Shown: piece by piece, positions 9,597 through 18,400 of the stretch | Layout: each line of letters starts with the position of its first letter | Position numbering within the stretch: the stretch's first letter is position 1 | Assembly (NCBI GenBank): GCA_949297215.1 | Contig: CASFRV010000024.1 | Location: 1-40,561, forward strand | Reading direction: 5' to 3' | DNA: 40,561 nt | Source of the DNA: an uncultured Bacteroidales bacterium | GTDB lineage: Bacteria > Bacteroidota > Bacteroidia > Bacteroidales > Bacteroidaceae | Program-made: the position numbers and the translations under genes | The notes under the pieces: model-generated | What the model was told of the DNA's origin: nothing | The model's database searches: none | The model's input: the letters and a program-made list of their open reading frames with translations, nothing else

Positions 9597-9630
9597 TTGT
9601 CCATTATCAATTGTCAATTGTCAATTGCAT
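9597..9630. repeat. Inverted array of the TTGACAATGGACAA-type repeat
   Basis: Reads TTGTCAATTGTCAATTG, the reverse complement of the array at 8918-8970. It overlaps the -33 position of the TauE promoter. Confidence 0.7.
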
Positions 9631-9641
9631 TGCTACTTTTG
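9611..9641 (+). promoter_or_regulatory. Promoter of the TauE/DUF1634 operon
   Basis: TTG at 9611-9613, a 20-bp gap, then TACTTTTG at 9634-9641, a good match to the Bacteroidetes consensus. The -33 element is supplied by the short tandem repeat. The ATG at 9668 lies 26 bp downstream of the -7 box, which excludes the longer frame that is open from 9353. Confidence 0.7.
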
Positions 9642-9667
9642 CACCGTCAAAGCCAAAGTTTCAAGCC

Positions 9668-10504
9668 ATGACCATACTGACTTTCACCATCATTCTGCTC
9701 GTCGGGGCCTACTGTGCCGGGCTGCTGGGCTCGCTCACGGGCCTGGGCGGCGGCGTGGTGGTCATCCCCCTGCTGACGCTCGCTTTCGGCGTCGACTTCC
9801 ACTATGCCATCGGCGCGGCCCTTGTGGCATCCATCTCCACTTCGTCGGGTTCGGGCAGCGCTTACGTCCGCGAGGGCGTGACCAACATCCGCCTGGGCAT
9901 GTTTCTCGAAATAGCCACCACCATCGGCGCCGTGGGGGGCGCCGTGGCCGCGCTCTGGCTGCAAACAAACACGATCGCCGTCATCTACGGTCTGGTGCTC
10001 GTGCTCACCGTTGTGATGCAGCTGCGCCGCAAGAGCGACCACGACGGCGTCGTGGGCTCGCCCGCCGCGCGGCGCCTGCGCCTCTACGGCACCTATCCCC
10101 TCAAGACGGGCGGCACCAAGAGCTATGAGCTCCGCAATGTGGGCGGGGGCTTTGCCACCATGCTCGGGGCAGGCGTGCTCTCGGGCATACTGGGCATAGG
10201 CAGCGGCGTTCTCAAGGTCATCGCCATGGACGGCATCATGAAGGTGCCGTTCAAGGTGAGCACGACCACGAGCAACTTCATGATGGGCGTCACGGCCTGC
10301 GCCTCGGCCGTCGTCTACATCCAGCGCGGCTACATCGAGCCGGGCATCGCCTTTCCCGTCATGGTGGGCGTGCTGGGCGGGGCCCTCACGGGCGCCCGTT
10401 TGCTCAGGCGCATGGAGGTCAAGGTGCTGCGCTGGATGTTTTGCGGCGCCATCCTGCTCGTAGCCATGAACATGATTTACAACGGGCTCACGGGCAAGTT
10501 CTGA
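9668..10504 (+). CDS. TauE/SafE-family membrane permease
   Basis: Integral membrane protein of the sulfite/organosulfonate exporter (TauE/SafE, formerly DUF81) family. The 278 residues form several hydrophobic segments in two related halves. Each half has the glycine-rich signature (GLLGSLTGLGGGVVVIPLL near the N terminus, GVLSGILGIGSGVLKV around residue 170). The family exports small anions such as sulfite, sulfoacetate or thiosulfate derivatives, but the substrate here is not evident. The start is the first ATG after the promoter at 9634. The next gene encodes a DUF1634 protein, a common partner of this permease. Confidence 0.92.
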   Translation: MTILTFTIILLVGAYCAGLLGSLTGLGGGVVVIPLLTLAFGVDFHYAIGAALVASISTSSGSGSAYVREGVTNIRLGMFLEIATTIGAVGGAVAALWLQTNTIAVIYGLVLVLTVVMQLRRKSDHDGVVGSPAARRLRLYGTYPLKTGGTKSYELRNVGGGFATMLGAGVLSGILGIGSGVLKVIAMDGIMKVPFKVSTTTSNFMMGVTACASAVVYIQRGYIEPGIAFPVMVGVLGGALTGARLLRRMEVKVLRWMFCGAILLVAMNMIYNGLTGKF

Positions 10505-10531
10505 CCCGCGGCCACTAAAGACGCTTTCCCC

Positions 10532-10906
10532 ATGAAACGCAAACACGACATACAGAAACTCATCGGCAACACGCTACGCCGCGGCGTCACGCTGGCCTGC
10601 GTGCTGGCGGTCGTGGGCGGCGTGCTCTACCTCGTGCGCCACGGCGCCGAGCCCATGCCCGACTATACGCGCTTCCGCGGCGCCGACCCGTCGTTCACCA
10701 CGCTGGGCGGCATCCTGGGCGGCCTGCCGCGCTTCGAGGCACGCGAGTGGATACAGCTCGGCGTCATCGCCCTCATCCTCACGCCCATCCTGCGCGTGGC
10801 CCTCTCGCTCGTCGACTTCATCGAAGAGCGCGACTGGCTCTTTGCCGCCATCACCGCCGTCGTGCTGGCCGTCATCATCACCAGTTCGCTGGCCACGCCG
10901 CTCTGA
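10532..10906 (+). CDS. DUF1634 membrane protein, TauE partner
   Basis: A 124-residue protein with three predicted membrane spans (about 18-37, 74-94 and 102-121). It carries the family pattern: a basic N terminus with RRGVTLACVLAVVGG, a TLGGILGGLPRF loop, IQLGVIALILTPILRVALSLVDFIEERDWLF, and a last helix. DUF1634 genes commonly follow TauE/SafE genes, as here (27-bp gap), so the two probably form one transport unit; the biochemical role is unknown. It converges on the recombinase gene, whose stop lies 13 bp away on the other strand. Confidence 0.9.
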   Translation: MKRKHDIQKLIGNTLRRGVTLACVLAVVGGVLYLVRHGAEPMPDYTRFRGADPSFTTLGGILGGLPRFEAREWIQLGVIALILTPILRVALSLVDFIEERDWLFAAITAVVLAVIITSSLATPL

Positions 10907-10918
10907 GCCGGGCGCGGC

Positions 10919-11998
10919 TCAGAGCTCCATGCGCAGGGGCGCCAGGCGGTCCACGGCCTCGCGCCGCCGGTGGTCGGCCAGGTGCACGTAGCGCTCGGTG
11001 TGGCGCGTCGACGAGTGGCCCGCCAGCGACGCCGCCACGCTCAGGTGCGTGCCCTGCGCAATGAGGTTCGAGATGAACGTATGCCGGGCGCAGTGGAACG
11101 TCAGGTGCTTGCCGATGCCCGCCTCGCGGGCCCACTGCGCCAAAGCCCGCGACGCATAGCCGTACGACGGCAGGTCGAACACGGCGCCCATCTCGCGCGG
11201 CACGGCCGCCAGCAGCCGGCGGGCGTTGGCGTTGAGCCCCACGCGCAGCAGGGCGCGCCGCGAGTGGCCCTCGACCTTGCGCTGCACCACCGTCATCTCG
11301 CCCCGCTCGGCGTCGATGTCCGAGGTGCGCAGCCTCCGCACGTCACACCATCGCAGCCCCGTGTTGCAGGCAAAGAGAAAGGCCCGCTTCACCTCGGGGA
11401 CCGCGCAGGGCGCAGCCGCCAGACGGTTCAGTTCGCCAAAGGCCAGCACGGCTTTCGACAGCCCCTCGTCGGCCACCACGCGTATCCCCTCCGCCGGGTC
11501 GCACATGAGCAGCCCCTGCCGGCGGCACTGCGCCAGGAAGCGGCGGAACTTCTTGAAATAGCCCGCAGGCGACGAGCCGTGCAGCCGCTCTTGCAGATAA
11601 GCCAGGAAGCGCAGGCAAAACGCCGTGTCCACCTCGTGCACATACATGTCGGCCGCCGGCAGGAAGCGCAGCAGGTGGCGTCCCACGGCCCTCACCACCG
11701 CCACGTCGGCCCCCGCATACGACCGCTCGAAGCGCGCAAACGCCTCCATGAGCAGCACCACGCGGCGTTCCAACGGCGGCAGTTCCCACACCGAAGCGAT
11801 GTTCGACAGCTCATACCGCGCCCTTATCATCGTGGCCTGGCGCATTTTCCTTCGGTTTATCTCGCGTGTGGCCGCGTCCACGGCGCGTTCCAGCACGATG
11901 CCCAAAGCCTTGCGGCGCCGCTCGCCGCGCTCGGCAAAGTTCAGATAGAGCGAGCGACGCCCCCCTTTCAGCTTTCGGCTGCTAATCGTAATCTTCAT
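10919..11998 (-). CDS. Tyrosine-type site-specific recombinase
   Basis: DNA strand-exchange enzyme of the phage-integrase family, 359 residues. An N-terminal arm-binding-like region (about 1-60) is followed by a SAM-like core-binding domain (about 80-185) and the catalytic domain. All catalytic residues are present: Arg216 (NTGLRW), Lys241, His302 and Arg305 (HCARH), His328 and nucleophile Tyr337 (ERYVHL). It should therefore be active. The ATG at 11998 is preferred to the TTG two codons upstream. No phage, conjugation or att-like repeats are visible nearby, so it may be a leftover integrase or a stand-alone invertase such as those that switch Bacteroidetes surface genes. A surface-protein gene starts on the other side of the 310-bp divergent gap. 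Confidence 0.93.
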   Translation of the reverse strand: MKITISSRKLKGGRRSLYLNFAERGERRRKALGIVLERAVDAATREINRRKMRQATMIRARYELSNIASVWELPPLERRVVLLMEAFARFERSYAGADVAVVRAVGRHLLRFLPAADMYVHEVDTAFCLRFLAYLQERLHGSSPAGYFKKFRRFLAQCRRQGLLMCDPAEGIRVVADEGLSKAVLAFGELNRLAAAPCAVPEVKRAFLFACNTGLRWCDVRRLRTSDIDAERGEMTVVQRKVEGHSRRALLRVGLNANARRLLAAVPREMGAVFDLPSYGYASRALAQWAREAGIGKHLTFHCARHTFISNLIAQGTHLSVAASLAGHSSTRHTERYVHLADHRRREAVDRLAPLRMEL

Positions 11999-12202
11999 AA
12001 GCAATCAAGCGTTTTTGTTTTCAGTGCAAGCGGTAAAGATATAAATTTCCTTTGCCCGCACGCGCCGTCCGTCGCAGGGAAACGCCCCTGCGGCCGCGGC
12101 ACGGCGTGCATTTCACGCATGCCACGGGCCTATGCCCTCATTGTCACGGCTTTTTAACGGGAATATCATGCCTTCGTTGCGCCGCAAAATGAATAAAGTC
12201 CG

Positions 12203-12210
12203 TATTTTTG
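12203..12210 (+). promoter_or_regulatory. -7 box upstream of the 12308 surface protein
   Basis: TATTTTTG matches TAnnTTTG. A TTG at 12177-12179 is 23 bp upstream, slightly further than usual. The rest of the divergent region 12005-12307 holds no gene or palindromic mosaic. Confidence 0.55.
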
Positions 12211-12307
12211 CACCGCGAGATGAAACCCCTGTGCCCCGACGCCCCGCGCCCGGGCCTCAAACGGATAGAAAACATTGTACATAACAAACCAATCAACTCA
12301 AACAAAC

Positions 12308-14077
12308 ATGAAAAGATTTACTTTCTTGAAAAGTCTCGTCATGCTCTTTGCCCTTTGCCTCTTAGGCACCGGGGCCGCGTGGGCACAGACGGAACAAACC
12401 GTGACATTCGACATGTCAACGTATTCTTTTAACGATGGAGCTAGGCTATCAGCCAATCCCTTGACGATTTCTCCCATCACCATTTCCGATGAAGGCGATG
12501 GTGGAGGTTCTAATCCAGCTGCATTTTATGACGAATTGCGCATTTACACATCCAACGTCGTTACTATATCTGCTGAACCCGGTGCAACCATAACTTCCAT
12601 CTCTTTTGATTATACAAGAGACGGCAACTTTAACGTAAACGCCGGCTCGTATTCAGACGGAACATGGACGGGTGAAGCCCAAGCTGTAAAGTTTGAAAAA
12701 ACCGGTGGCCAAATCAGAATAACAAGTATAGACGTAACCTTCCGTCTCGCCGCAGGATTCGTTGCCCCCCCAACTTTTTCGCTTGAAGAGGGCACTTATA
12801 ATTTGGGTCAGTCGCACGAATTGGAATTAACTGCCGGTGAAGGCACGACCATCTACTACGCCTTGAACGGCAACACCACATATACCGAGTACACCCGCCC
12901 CATCATCCTCAACAAAACGACGACCGTCAGCGCCTATGCCGAGGACGTTGAGGGAACTCGAAGTGACATTGTTGAAGCTACATACACATTTGAAGTAAAT
13001 TCGGGAGATAATTACCAGGCAATCACGTCTGCAGCCGACATCGTAGACGGCGGTAAATATCTTATCGTAGCAGAAAGTAAAAACGAAGCGCTTTCCAGTG
13101 CTGAATCCAAGTATAGAAATGCCACAGCTGTTGATATATTTAATCAACAAATTACCAATGAAGTAAATGCAGAAGGCCTTCCTTATGTAATAACACTGGA
13201 ATTAGTTGAAGGTAACACGTACAAACTTTATGATGAAACGCTGGGGCAGTATTTAGCTTCTGGAAGTTCTACAGATTTAAAGAGTGATTCTGACGGAAAT
13301 TCCAATAACGCCCTCTGGACTGTCACTTTTGATAATGGTGTCGTGCACATTGTAAGCGTGGCAACAAATACCCGCGAAATCAGACACAATACAGTAAGCG
13401 GCAGCACACGCTTTGCTAATTATGCGGCCAATGGACAACAGGAACCCGTCACCCTCTACAAAAAAGCAGAAGCTTCTATCTCGGGCAGCTTCACCATCGG
13501 TAAGGCAGGCTATGCCACGTTCTTCACCGATTGGACGTTCGTCATGCCCGAGGGCGTGGAGGGCGGCATCGTGACGGGCGCTGCCGACGGCAACCTCACG
13601 GTCGACTACTGCTACACGGCCGGCACCGTCGTGCCTGCCAACACAGGCCTGCTGCTCAAGGGCGCTGCCACCACCTACACCTACGACCTCTCCACCGAGA
13701 CGCCCGACGCTCCCGAGGTGAACTACCTGAAGGGTTCCGTCGACGGTGGCATGACCGAAGGCGAGGGCTGCCTGTTCTACATGCTTTCGTACGATCAAGA
13801 GGGCAAGAACCTGGGCTTCTACTGGGGCGCTGCCGACGGTGCTGCCTTCGAGAACGGCGCCGGCAAGGCCTACCTCGCCCTGCCGCAGGCCGTGGCCAGC
13901 CAGGTGCGCGGCTTCATCCTCGACGGCTCGACCACGGGCATCAGCGGCGTGACGACCGAAGCCACCAACGCTCCCGCCGCCGTCTACTCGCTCACGGGCG
14001 TCCGCATGGGCACCACCACCGACAACCTGCCCGCTGGCATCTACATCGTGAATGGCAAGAAAGTGCTCGTCAAATAA
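12308..14077 (+). CDS. T9SS-tailed surface protein with chitobiase-type beta domain
   Basis: A 589-residue exported protein of unknown function. It has a signal peptide (ending ...GTGAAWAQ). Around residues 155-235 is a chitobiase/beta-hexosaminidase C-terminal-like beta domain (FSLEEGTYN...TTIYYALNG...TTVSAYAEDVEG). Next comes a YQAITSAADIVDGGKYLIV domain, then a block typical of Prevotella surface proteins (GYATFFTDWTFVMPEGV, ANTGLLLKG, LGFYWGAADG, KAYLALP). The tail AVYSLTGVRM...LPAGIYIVNGKKVLVK resembles T9SS sorting domains. The gene is compositionally split: about 12400-13480 is A+T rich with codons unlike its neighbours, whereas 13480-14077 is G+C rich like the genome. This suggests that the front part was acquired and joined to a resident tail. 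A 59-residue peptide gene follows after 35 bp. Confidence 0.88.
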   Translation: MKRFTFLKSLVMLFALCLLGTGAAWAQTEQTVTFDMSTYSFNDGARLSANPLTISPITISDEGDGGGSNPAAFYDELRIYTSNVVTISAEPGATITSISFDYTRDGNFNVNAGSYSDGTWTGEAQAVKFEKTGGQIRITSIDVTFRLAAGFVAPPTFSLEEGTYNLGQSHELELTAGEGTTIYYALNGNTTYTEYTRPIILNKTTTVSAYAEDVEGTRSDIVEATYTFEVNSGDNYQAITSAADIVDGGKYLIVAESKNEALSSAESKYRNATAVDIFNQQITNEVNAEGLPYVITLELVEGNTYKLYDETLGQYLASGSSTDLKSDSDGNSNNALWTVTFDNGVVHIVSVATNTREIRHNTVSGSTRFANYAANGQQEPVTLYKKAEASISGSFTIGKAGYATFFTDWTFVMPEGVEGGIVTGAADGNLTVDYCYTAGTVVPANTGLLLKGAATTYTYDLSTETPDAPEVNYLKGSVDGGMTEGEGCLFYMLSYDQEGKNLGFYWGAADGAAFENGAGKAYLALPQAVASQVRGFILDGSTTGISGVTTEATNAPAAVYSLTGVRMGTTTDNLPAGIYIVNGKKVLVK

Positions 14078-14112
14078 ACATCATCACCAACGCTAAAAAC
14101 ATCATCAACGTC

Positions 14113-14292
14113 ATGAAAAAATATATCAAGCCCTCCGTAGAGGTCATCGCCCTCAACACCGAAGGCATGATTGCCGCAAGTGGCGACAACCCCGCAAGCT
14201 ACCACGACGCCGTGGGCAACGGCATCCAGCTCGGCAACCGCAACGACGGCGGAGCATGGGACAGCAGCCTGTGGAGCGAGATGGAGGAATAA
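14113..14292 (+). CDS. 59-residue peptide of the MKKYIKP-type family
   Basis: A small protein beginning MKKYIKPSVEVIALNTEGM, followed by IAASGDN and a Gly/Asn/Asp/Ser-rich, Trp-containing tail. Short Bacteroidales proteins with an MKKxxxPxxxxxxxxxxxxML/IAxS opening are widespread and uncharacterised. From memory they often sit beside genes for exported proteins. There is no classical hydrophobic signal peptide. The conserved front and variable tail resemble a leader-plus-core layout, but no modification or peptidase-transporter gene is near, so that is only a thought. It starts 35 bp after the surface-protein stop and precedes a terminator, so the two are probably co-transcribed. Confidence 0.75.
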   Translation: MKKYIKPSVEVIALNTEGMIAASGDNPASYHDAVGNGIQLGNRNDGGAWDSSLWSEMEE

Positions 14293-14332
14293 CACCCCCA
14301 CACGCATAGAGAGACAATCCACATGCACCCCC

Positions 14333-14376
14333 GGCGGGCGGCCGCGCATACAGCGCAGGCCGCCCGCCTTCGTTTT
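14333..14376 (+). terminator. Terminator after the 59-residue peptide gene
   Basis: An 11-bp G+C stem (GGCGGGCGGCC at 14333-14343 with GGCCGCCCGCC at 14358-14368) is followed by TTCGTTTT. Confidence 0.75.
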
Positions 14377-14396
14377 GCGCGGGGCGCCCCGCAGGG

Positions 14397-14530
14397 GAAG
14401 TCCGCCACGTAGAGACGCGATTCATCGCGTCTCTCACCGCCCGGACGGTCCACCGCGGGGGAAGAATGCCGGGGCGGGGCTATGCCCCGAGCGGGTGAGA
14501 CGCGATGAATCGCGTCTCTACGCAGCGGAC
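14397..14530. repeat. Complete delta palindromic element
   Basis: Two delta palindromes (arm GAGACGCGAT; 14412-14433 and 14497-14518) lie in mirror orientation. They flank a core with CACCGCCCGGACGG, a GAAGAATGCC segment and a GGGGC/GCCCC hairpin, and outer flanks TCCGCCACGTA and TACGCAGCGGA. This intact copy is the reference for the truncated or interrupted ones. Confidence 0.8.
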
Positions 14531-14583
14531 ATCCCATGCGGCAGAATATCACCCAGACCCCGTAGCCACACCGCGAGGCAAGC

Positions 14584-14883
14584 GACCCCATAGGGGTCGA
14601 ACCATCTATAACCGCGGGTGAGCCAAAGGCGAACCCGCGGAAAGAATCCACCCAACAATGGGACCCCATAGGGGTCCAACTTCGCATTACCGCGGGTACG
14701 CCGCAGGCACACCCGCGAACAGCGTGGTGCAGTCGCCCACCAAAACCCCGAGCCACACATCCCGGCGCCCGCACGACCTCGGCATGAAGTTCGACCCCTA
14801 TGGGGTCGGAGTTGTGTGGAGTTCCTGTCCGCGGGTGCGCTGCGCTTACCCGCGGTTATAGAAAGTGCGACCCCTATGGGGTC
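14584..14883. repeat. Alpha-beta palindromic mosaic element
   Basis: A standard 300-bp copy from GACCCCATAGGGGTC (14584-14598) to GACCCCTATGGGGTC (14869-14883). It has two forward alpha-beta units, the ~70-nt spacer and the inverted half. Confidence 0.85.
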
Positions 14884-14967
14884 GGCAGCCTCGCGGCACT
14901 CACTTAACACCGCGCAGGTAGGCCGCGTAGCTCGCGTCCCCATCATCAGTCCCTCCGTCGCACGAGC

Positions 14968-15105
14968 GGCCCCAAGGGGGCCGGGCTATCAGTAGCCTCG
15001 GGTGGAGCGCAGCGGAACCCGAGGAAAGGGAGCACATAACGAAGATAGCCTCGAAGAGGCGTCTATGCCACAGGCCGCAGCGGGCATAGCGACCTCTTCG
15101 AGGCC
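14968..15105. repeat. Epsilon palindromic mosaic element, copy 2
   Basis: From GGCCCCAAGGGGGCC (14968-14982) through hairpin CCTCGGGT...ACCCGAGG to GACCTCTTCGAGGCC (15091-15105). The right part is the inverted counterpart of 2804-2920. A half gamma element (GGACGCCGGGATGGCGTC) follows at about 15159-15190. Confidence 0.7.
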
Positions 15106-15255
15106 GCCAGCCTCACCGCAACATTCCCTACGCCCGCACGGGAAGTCCGCCACGGGGTGGACGCCGGGATGGCGTCGCTCCTATGGCCGCCCCGCAGAAA
15201 GGCGTCGGGGCGGCCTGTGTCACGGAAACGTCACAGGTTTTTATGCTTTTTTATA

Positions 15256-15286
15256 TTGACGCCTCTGTCCGCATTTCGTAACTTTG
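15256..15286 (+). promoter_or_regulatory. Promoter of the large surface-protein gene
   Basis: TTG at 15256-15258, 20-bp gap, TAACTTTG at 15279-15286. This predicts a ~135-nt leader before the ATG at 15428. The region just upstream is A+T rich relative to the repeats. Confidence 0.65.
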
Positions 15287-15427
15287 CATCGGGAAAGTCC
15301 GGCTTTTCGCCTCGCGCCCGCTCCCCGCGGTGCCCGCAGCGCCGCCTGCGACGGCTGCCGGGCCCCTTCCCGCACGAAGATGAGAAAACCAATCAACATG
15401 TTTCACTATTTTAATCCAACAAAAGTC

Positions 15428-18400
15428 ATGAAGAAATTCTACACTTTGAAGTTGTTCCTCACGGTGCTCTTCGCTGCCGTGTTCGGAACGATGAGTGCCG
15501 ATGTGTCTTCGAACTTCACGGACGAAAAGCTGACCGTTAGCAGCGGCGAGCTGGGCTGGACGGCCAGCATCGCTGCCCAGCAATGGGACAGCCAGTACGA
15601 CCGTGGCGTTCAGTTCGGCACGTCGAAAAGCCCCGTCGGCACGTTCACGCTGACGGCCGGCCAGAGCCTCACGCAGGTGACGTCCGTGAGCATCACGGCC
15701 TCGGCCAGCGGTGCGGGCAACACCATCAGCGTCAACGTGGGTGGCGTTGAGTTTACGGGCGACGTGACGGAAATTGCCAGCGGCACCCAGAACGCCAACC
15801 AGGTCTACACCTTTACGGGCCCGGCCACGGACGGCGTCATCACCATCACCATCGATGACAACACGAAGGCCGTGTGGGTGAAGAGCATCGCTGTGGCCTG
15901 CACCGAAAGCAGCGTTGAAGGCGGTGGCGACACGCCCGATCCCGAGCCTGAGCCCGAACCCGAGCCCGAGGAAGGCGTCATCTTCAGCGAGTCGTTCGCC
16001 ACGAGCCAAGGCTCCTTCACCATCGACGACGTCAACCTGCCCGAGGGTCTCTCCTACGTTTGGAAGAACGACAACAACTATGGCTACATGAAGGCCAGCG
16101 CCTTCGTGAGTGGCACCGGCTACGCCGCCGAGAGCTGGCTCATCTCGCCCGAAATTGACCTGACGGCCCAGACGGGCAACGTGACGCTCACCTTCGAGCA
16201 GGCCTGCAACTACTTCAAGGGCACGTTGGCCGACGCCGTGTCGGTACAGGTGCGCGAGCAGGGCGGCGAGTGGACCAAGCTCGACGTGACGGGCTGGCCC
16301 GAAAGCGACAGCTGGGACTTCGTTAACGCCACGGCCGACCTCTCGGCCTACGCCGGCAAAACCATCCAGCTTGCCTTCGTCTACACCAGCACGGCCGAGG
16401 TGGCCGGTACGTGGGAATTGAAGAACGTCACCGTGCGCGGCGGAGAGGGCGGCACCGATCCCGAACCTCCCGTGGGCGAGGACGATGTCACGTTCTTCAG
16501 CGAGACGTTTGCCGACGGCCAAGGCGACTTCACCATCGACAACGTGCAGGAACCCGCCAGCGGTGGCTACGTATGGAGCCACGACAGCTCCCACGGCTAC
16601 ATGAAGGCCAGCTGCTTCATCGGTGGCCAGGACCTGGCTGCTGAAAGCTGGCTCATCTCGCCGGCCATCGACCTGACGAAAGCCACCGCAGCCACGCTGA
16701 GCTTCTCCCACTGCGCCAACTTCTTCGACGGTGCCGTGGCCGACGCTCTCTCCGTGCAGGTGCGCGAGCAGGGCGGCGAGTGGACCAAGCTCGAGGTGAG
16801 CCAGTGGCCCGCCGGCAACACCTGGGACTGGGTGGACGCCACGGCCGACCTCTCGGCCTACGTGGGCAAGACCGTTGAAATAGCCTTTGTCTACACCAGC
16901 CAGGACGGCGACGCCGGCACCTGGGAGGTGAAGAACGTTAGCGTCGCCGGTAAGGGCGAGGCAGGCGAGCAGCCCGACCCCGAACCCGAACCCGAGCCCG
17001 AACCCGAGCCCGGCGTCATCTTCAGCGAAACGTTCGCCACGGGCGAAGGCACCTTCACCATCGACAACACCACCCTGCCCGAGGAGCTCTCCTACGTGTG
17101 GAGCAACGACGACCGCTACGCCTGCATGAAGGCCAGCGCCTACGTGAACGGCACCAACTATGCCGCCGAGAGCTGGCTCGTCTCGCCCGAAATTGACCTG
17201 ACGGCCCAGACGGGCACCGTGACGCTCACCTTCGAGCACGCCACCAACTTCTTCAAGGGCACCCTGGCCGACGCCGTGTCGGTACAGGTGCGCGAAAAGG
17301 ACGGCGAGTGGACCGCGCTCAACGTGACGGGCTGGCCCGAAAGCGACGGCTGGACCTTCGTTGACGCCACGGCCGACCTCTCGGCCTACGCCGGCAAGAC
17401 CATCCAGATTGCCTTCGTCTACACCAGCACGGCCGACGTGGCCGGCACGTGGGAAGTGCGCAACGTCGTCATCCGCGGCGAAGAAGGCGGCGACACGCCC
17501 GAGCCCGAACCCGAGCCCGGCGTCATCTTCAGCGAGACGTTCGCCACGGGCGAAGGCACCTTCACCATCGACAACACCACCCTGCCCGAGGGTCTCTCCT
17601 ACGTGTGGAGCAACGACGACCGCTACTCGTGCATGAAGGCCAGCGCCTACGTGCAGGGCACCAACTACGCCGCCGAGAGCTGGCTCATCTCGCCCGAAAT
17701 CGACCTGACGGCCCAGACGGGCACCGTGACGCTCACCTTCGAGCACGCCACCAACTTCTTCAAGGGCACGCTCGCCGACGCCGTGTCGGTACAGGTGCGC
17801 GAAAAGGACGGCCAGTGGACCACGCTCAACGTGACGGGCTGGCCCGAAACCGACAGCTGGACCTTCGTTGACGCATCGGCCGACCTCTCGGCCTACGCCG
17901 GCAAGACCATCCAGATCGCCTTCGTCTACACGAGCACGGCCGACGTGGCCGGCACGTGGGAAGTGCGCAACGTTGTCGTCAGCGGCGAAGAGGGTGGCGA
18001 CGAGCCCATCGGTCCCGAGCCTCCCGTAGCCGACGTTGTGTTCAACTTCAACGCCAACGCATGGGGTCTGCCCGTTTCCGACAGCAGCAACCCGACGCAG
18101 GGCAACGTCACCGCTCCCATCACGCAGGACGGCGTAACGCTGACGGCCGAGGGCGGTTCGACGGCTCCCCGCATGTACCTCAACTTCACCACGCAGCTGC
18201 CTCAGCTCCGCGTCTACAAGGGTGCCACCGTCACGCTCACGGCTCCCGAGGGCAAGAAGTTCCTCTCCATCACCTGGTACGACGGCAACGACAAGTTCTC
18301 GGCCACGGCCGACAACGGCACGTGGGACGACGCCTCCTACACGTGGACGGGCGAGGCCACGACCGTGACGTTCACCATCGCCGGTACGAGCAACACCAAC

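Noticed and set aside
8918-9630. Invertible promoter segment bounded by the TTGACAATGGACAA arrays
   Set aside because: The arrays are inverted and bracket 600 bp, but they are imperfect microrepeats rather than a recombinase site, and the only promoter found lies at the outer edge. No evidence of switching can be seen in one sequence.
10919-12004. Integrated phage or conjugative element
   Set aside because: Only the recombinase is present; no structural, replication, mobilisation or att-like direct repeats were found around it.
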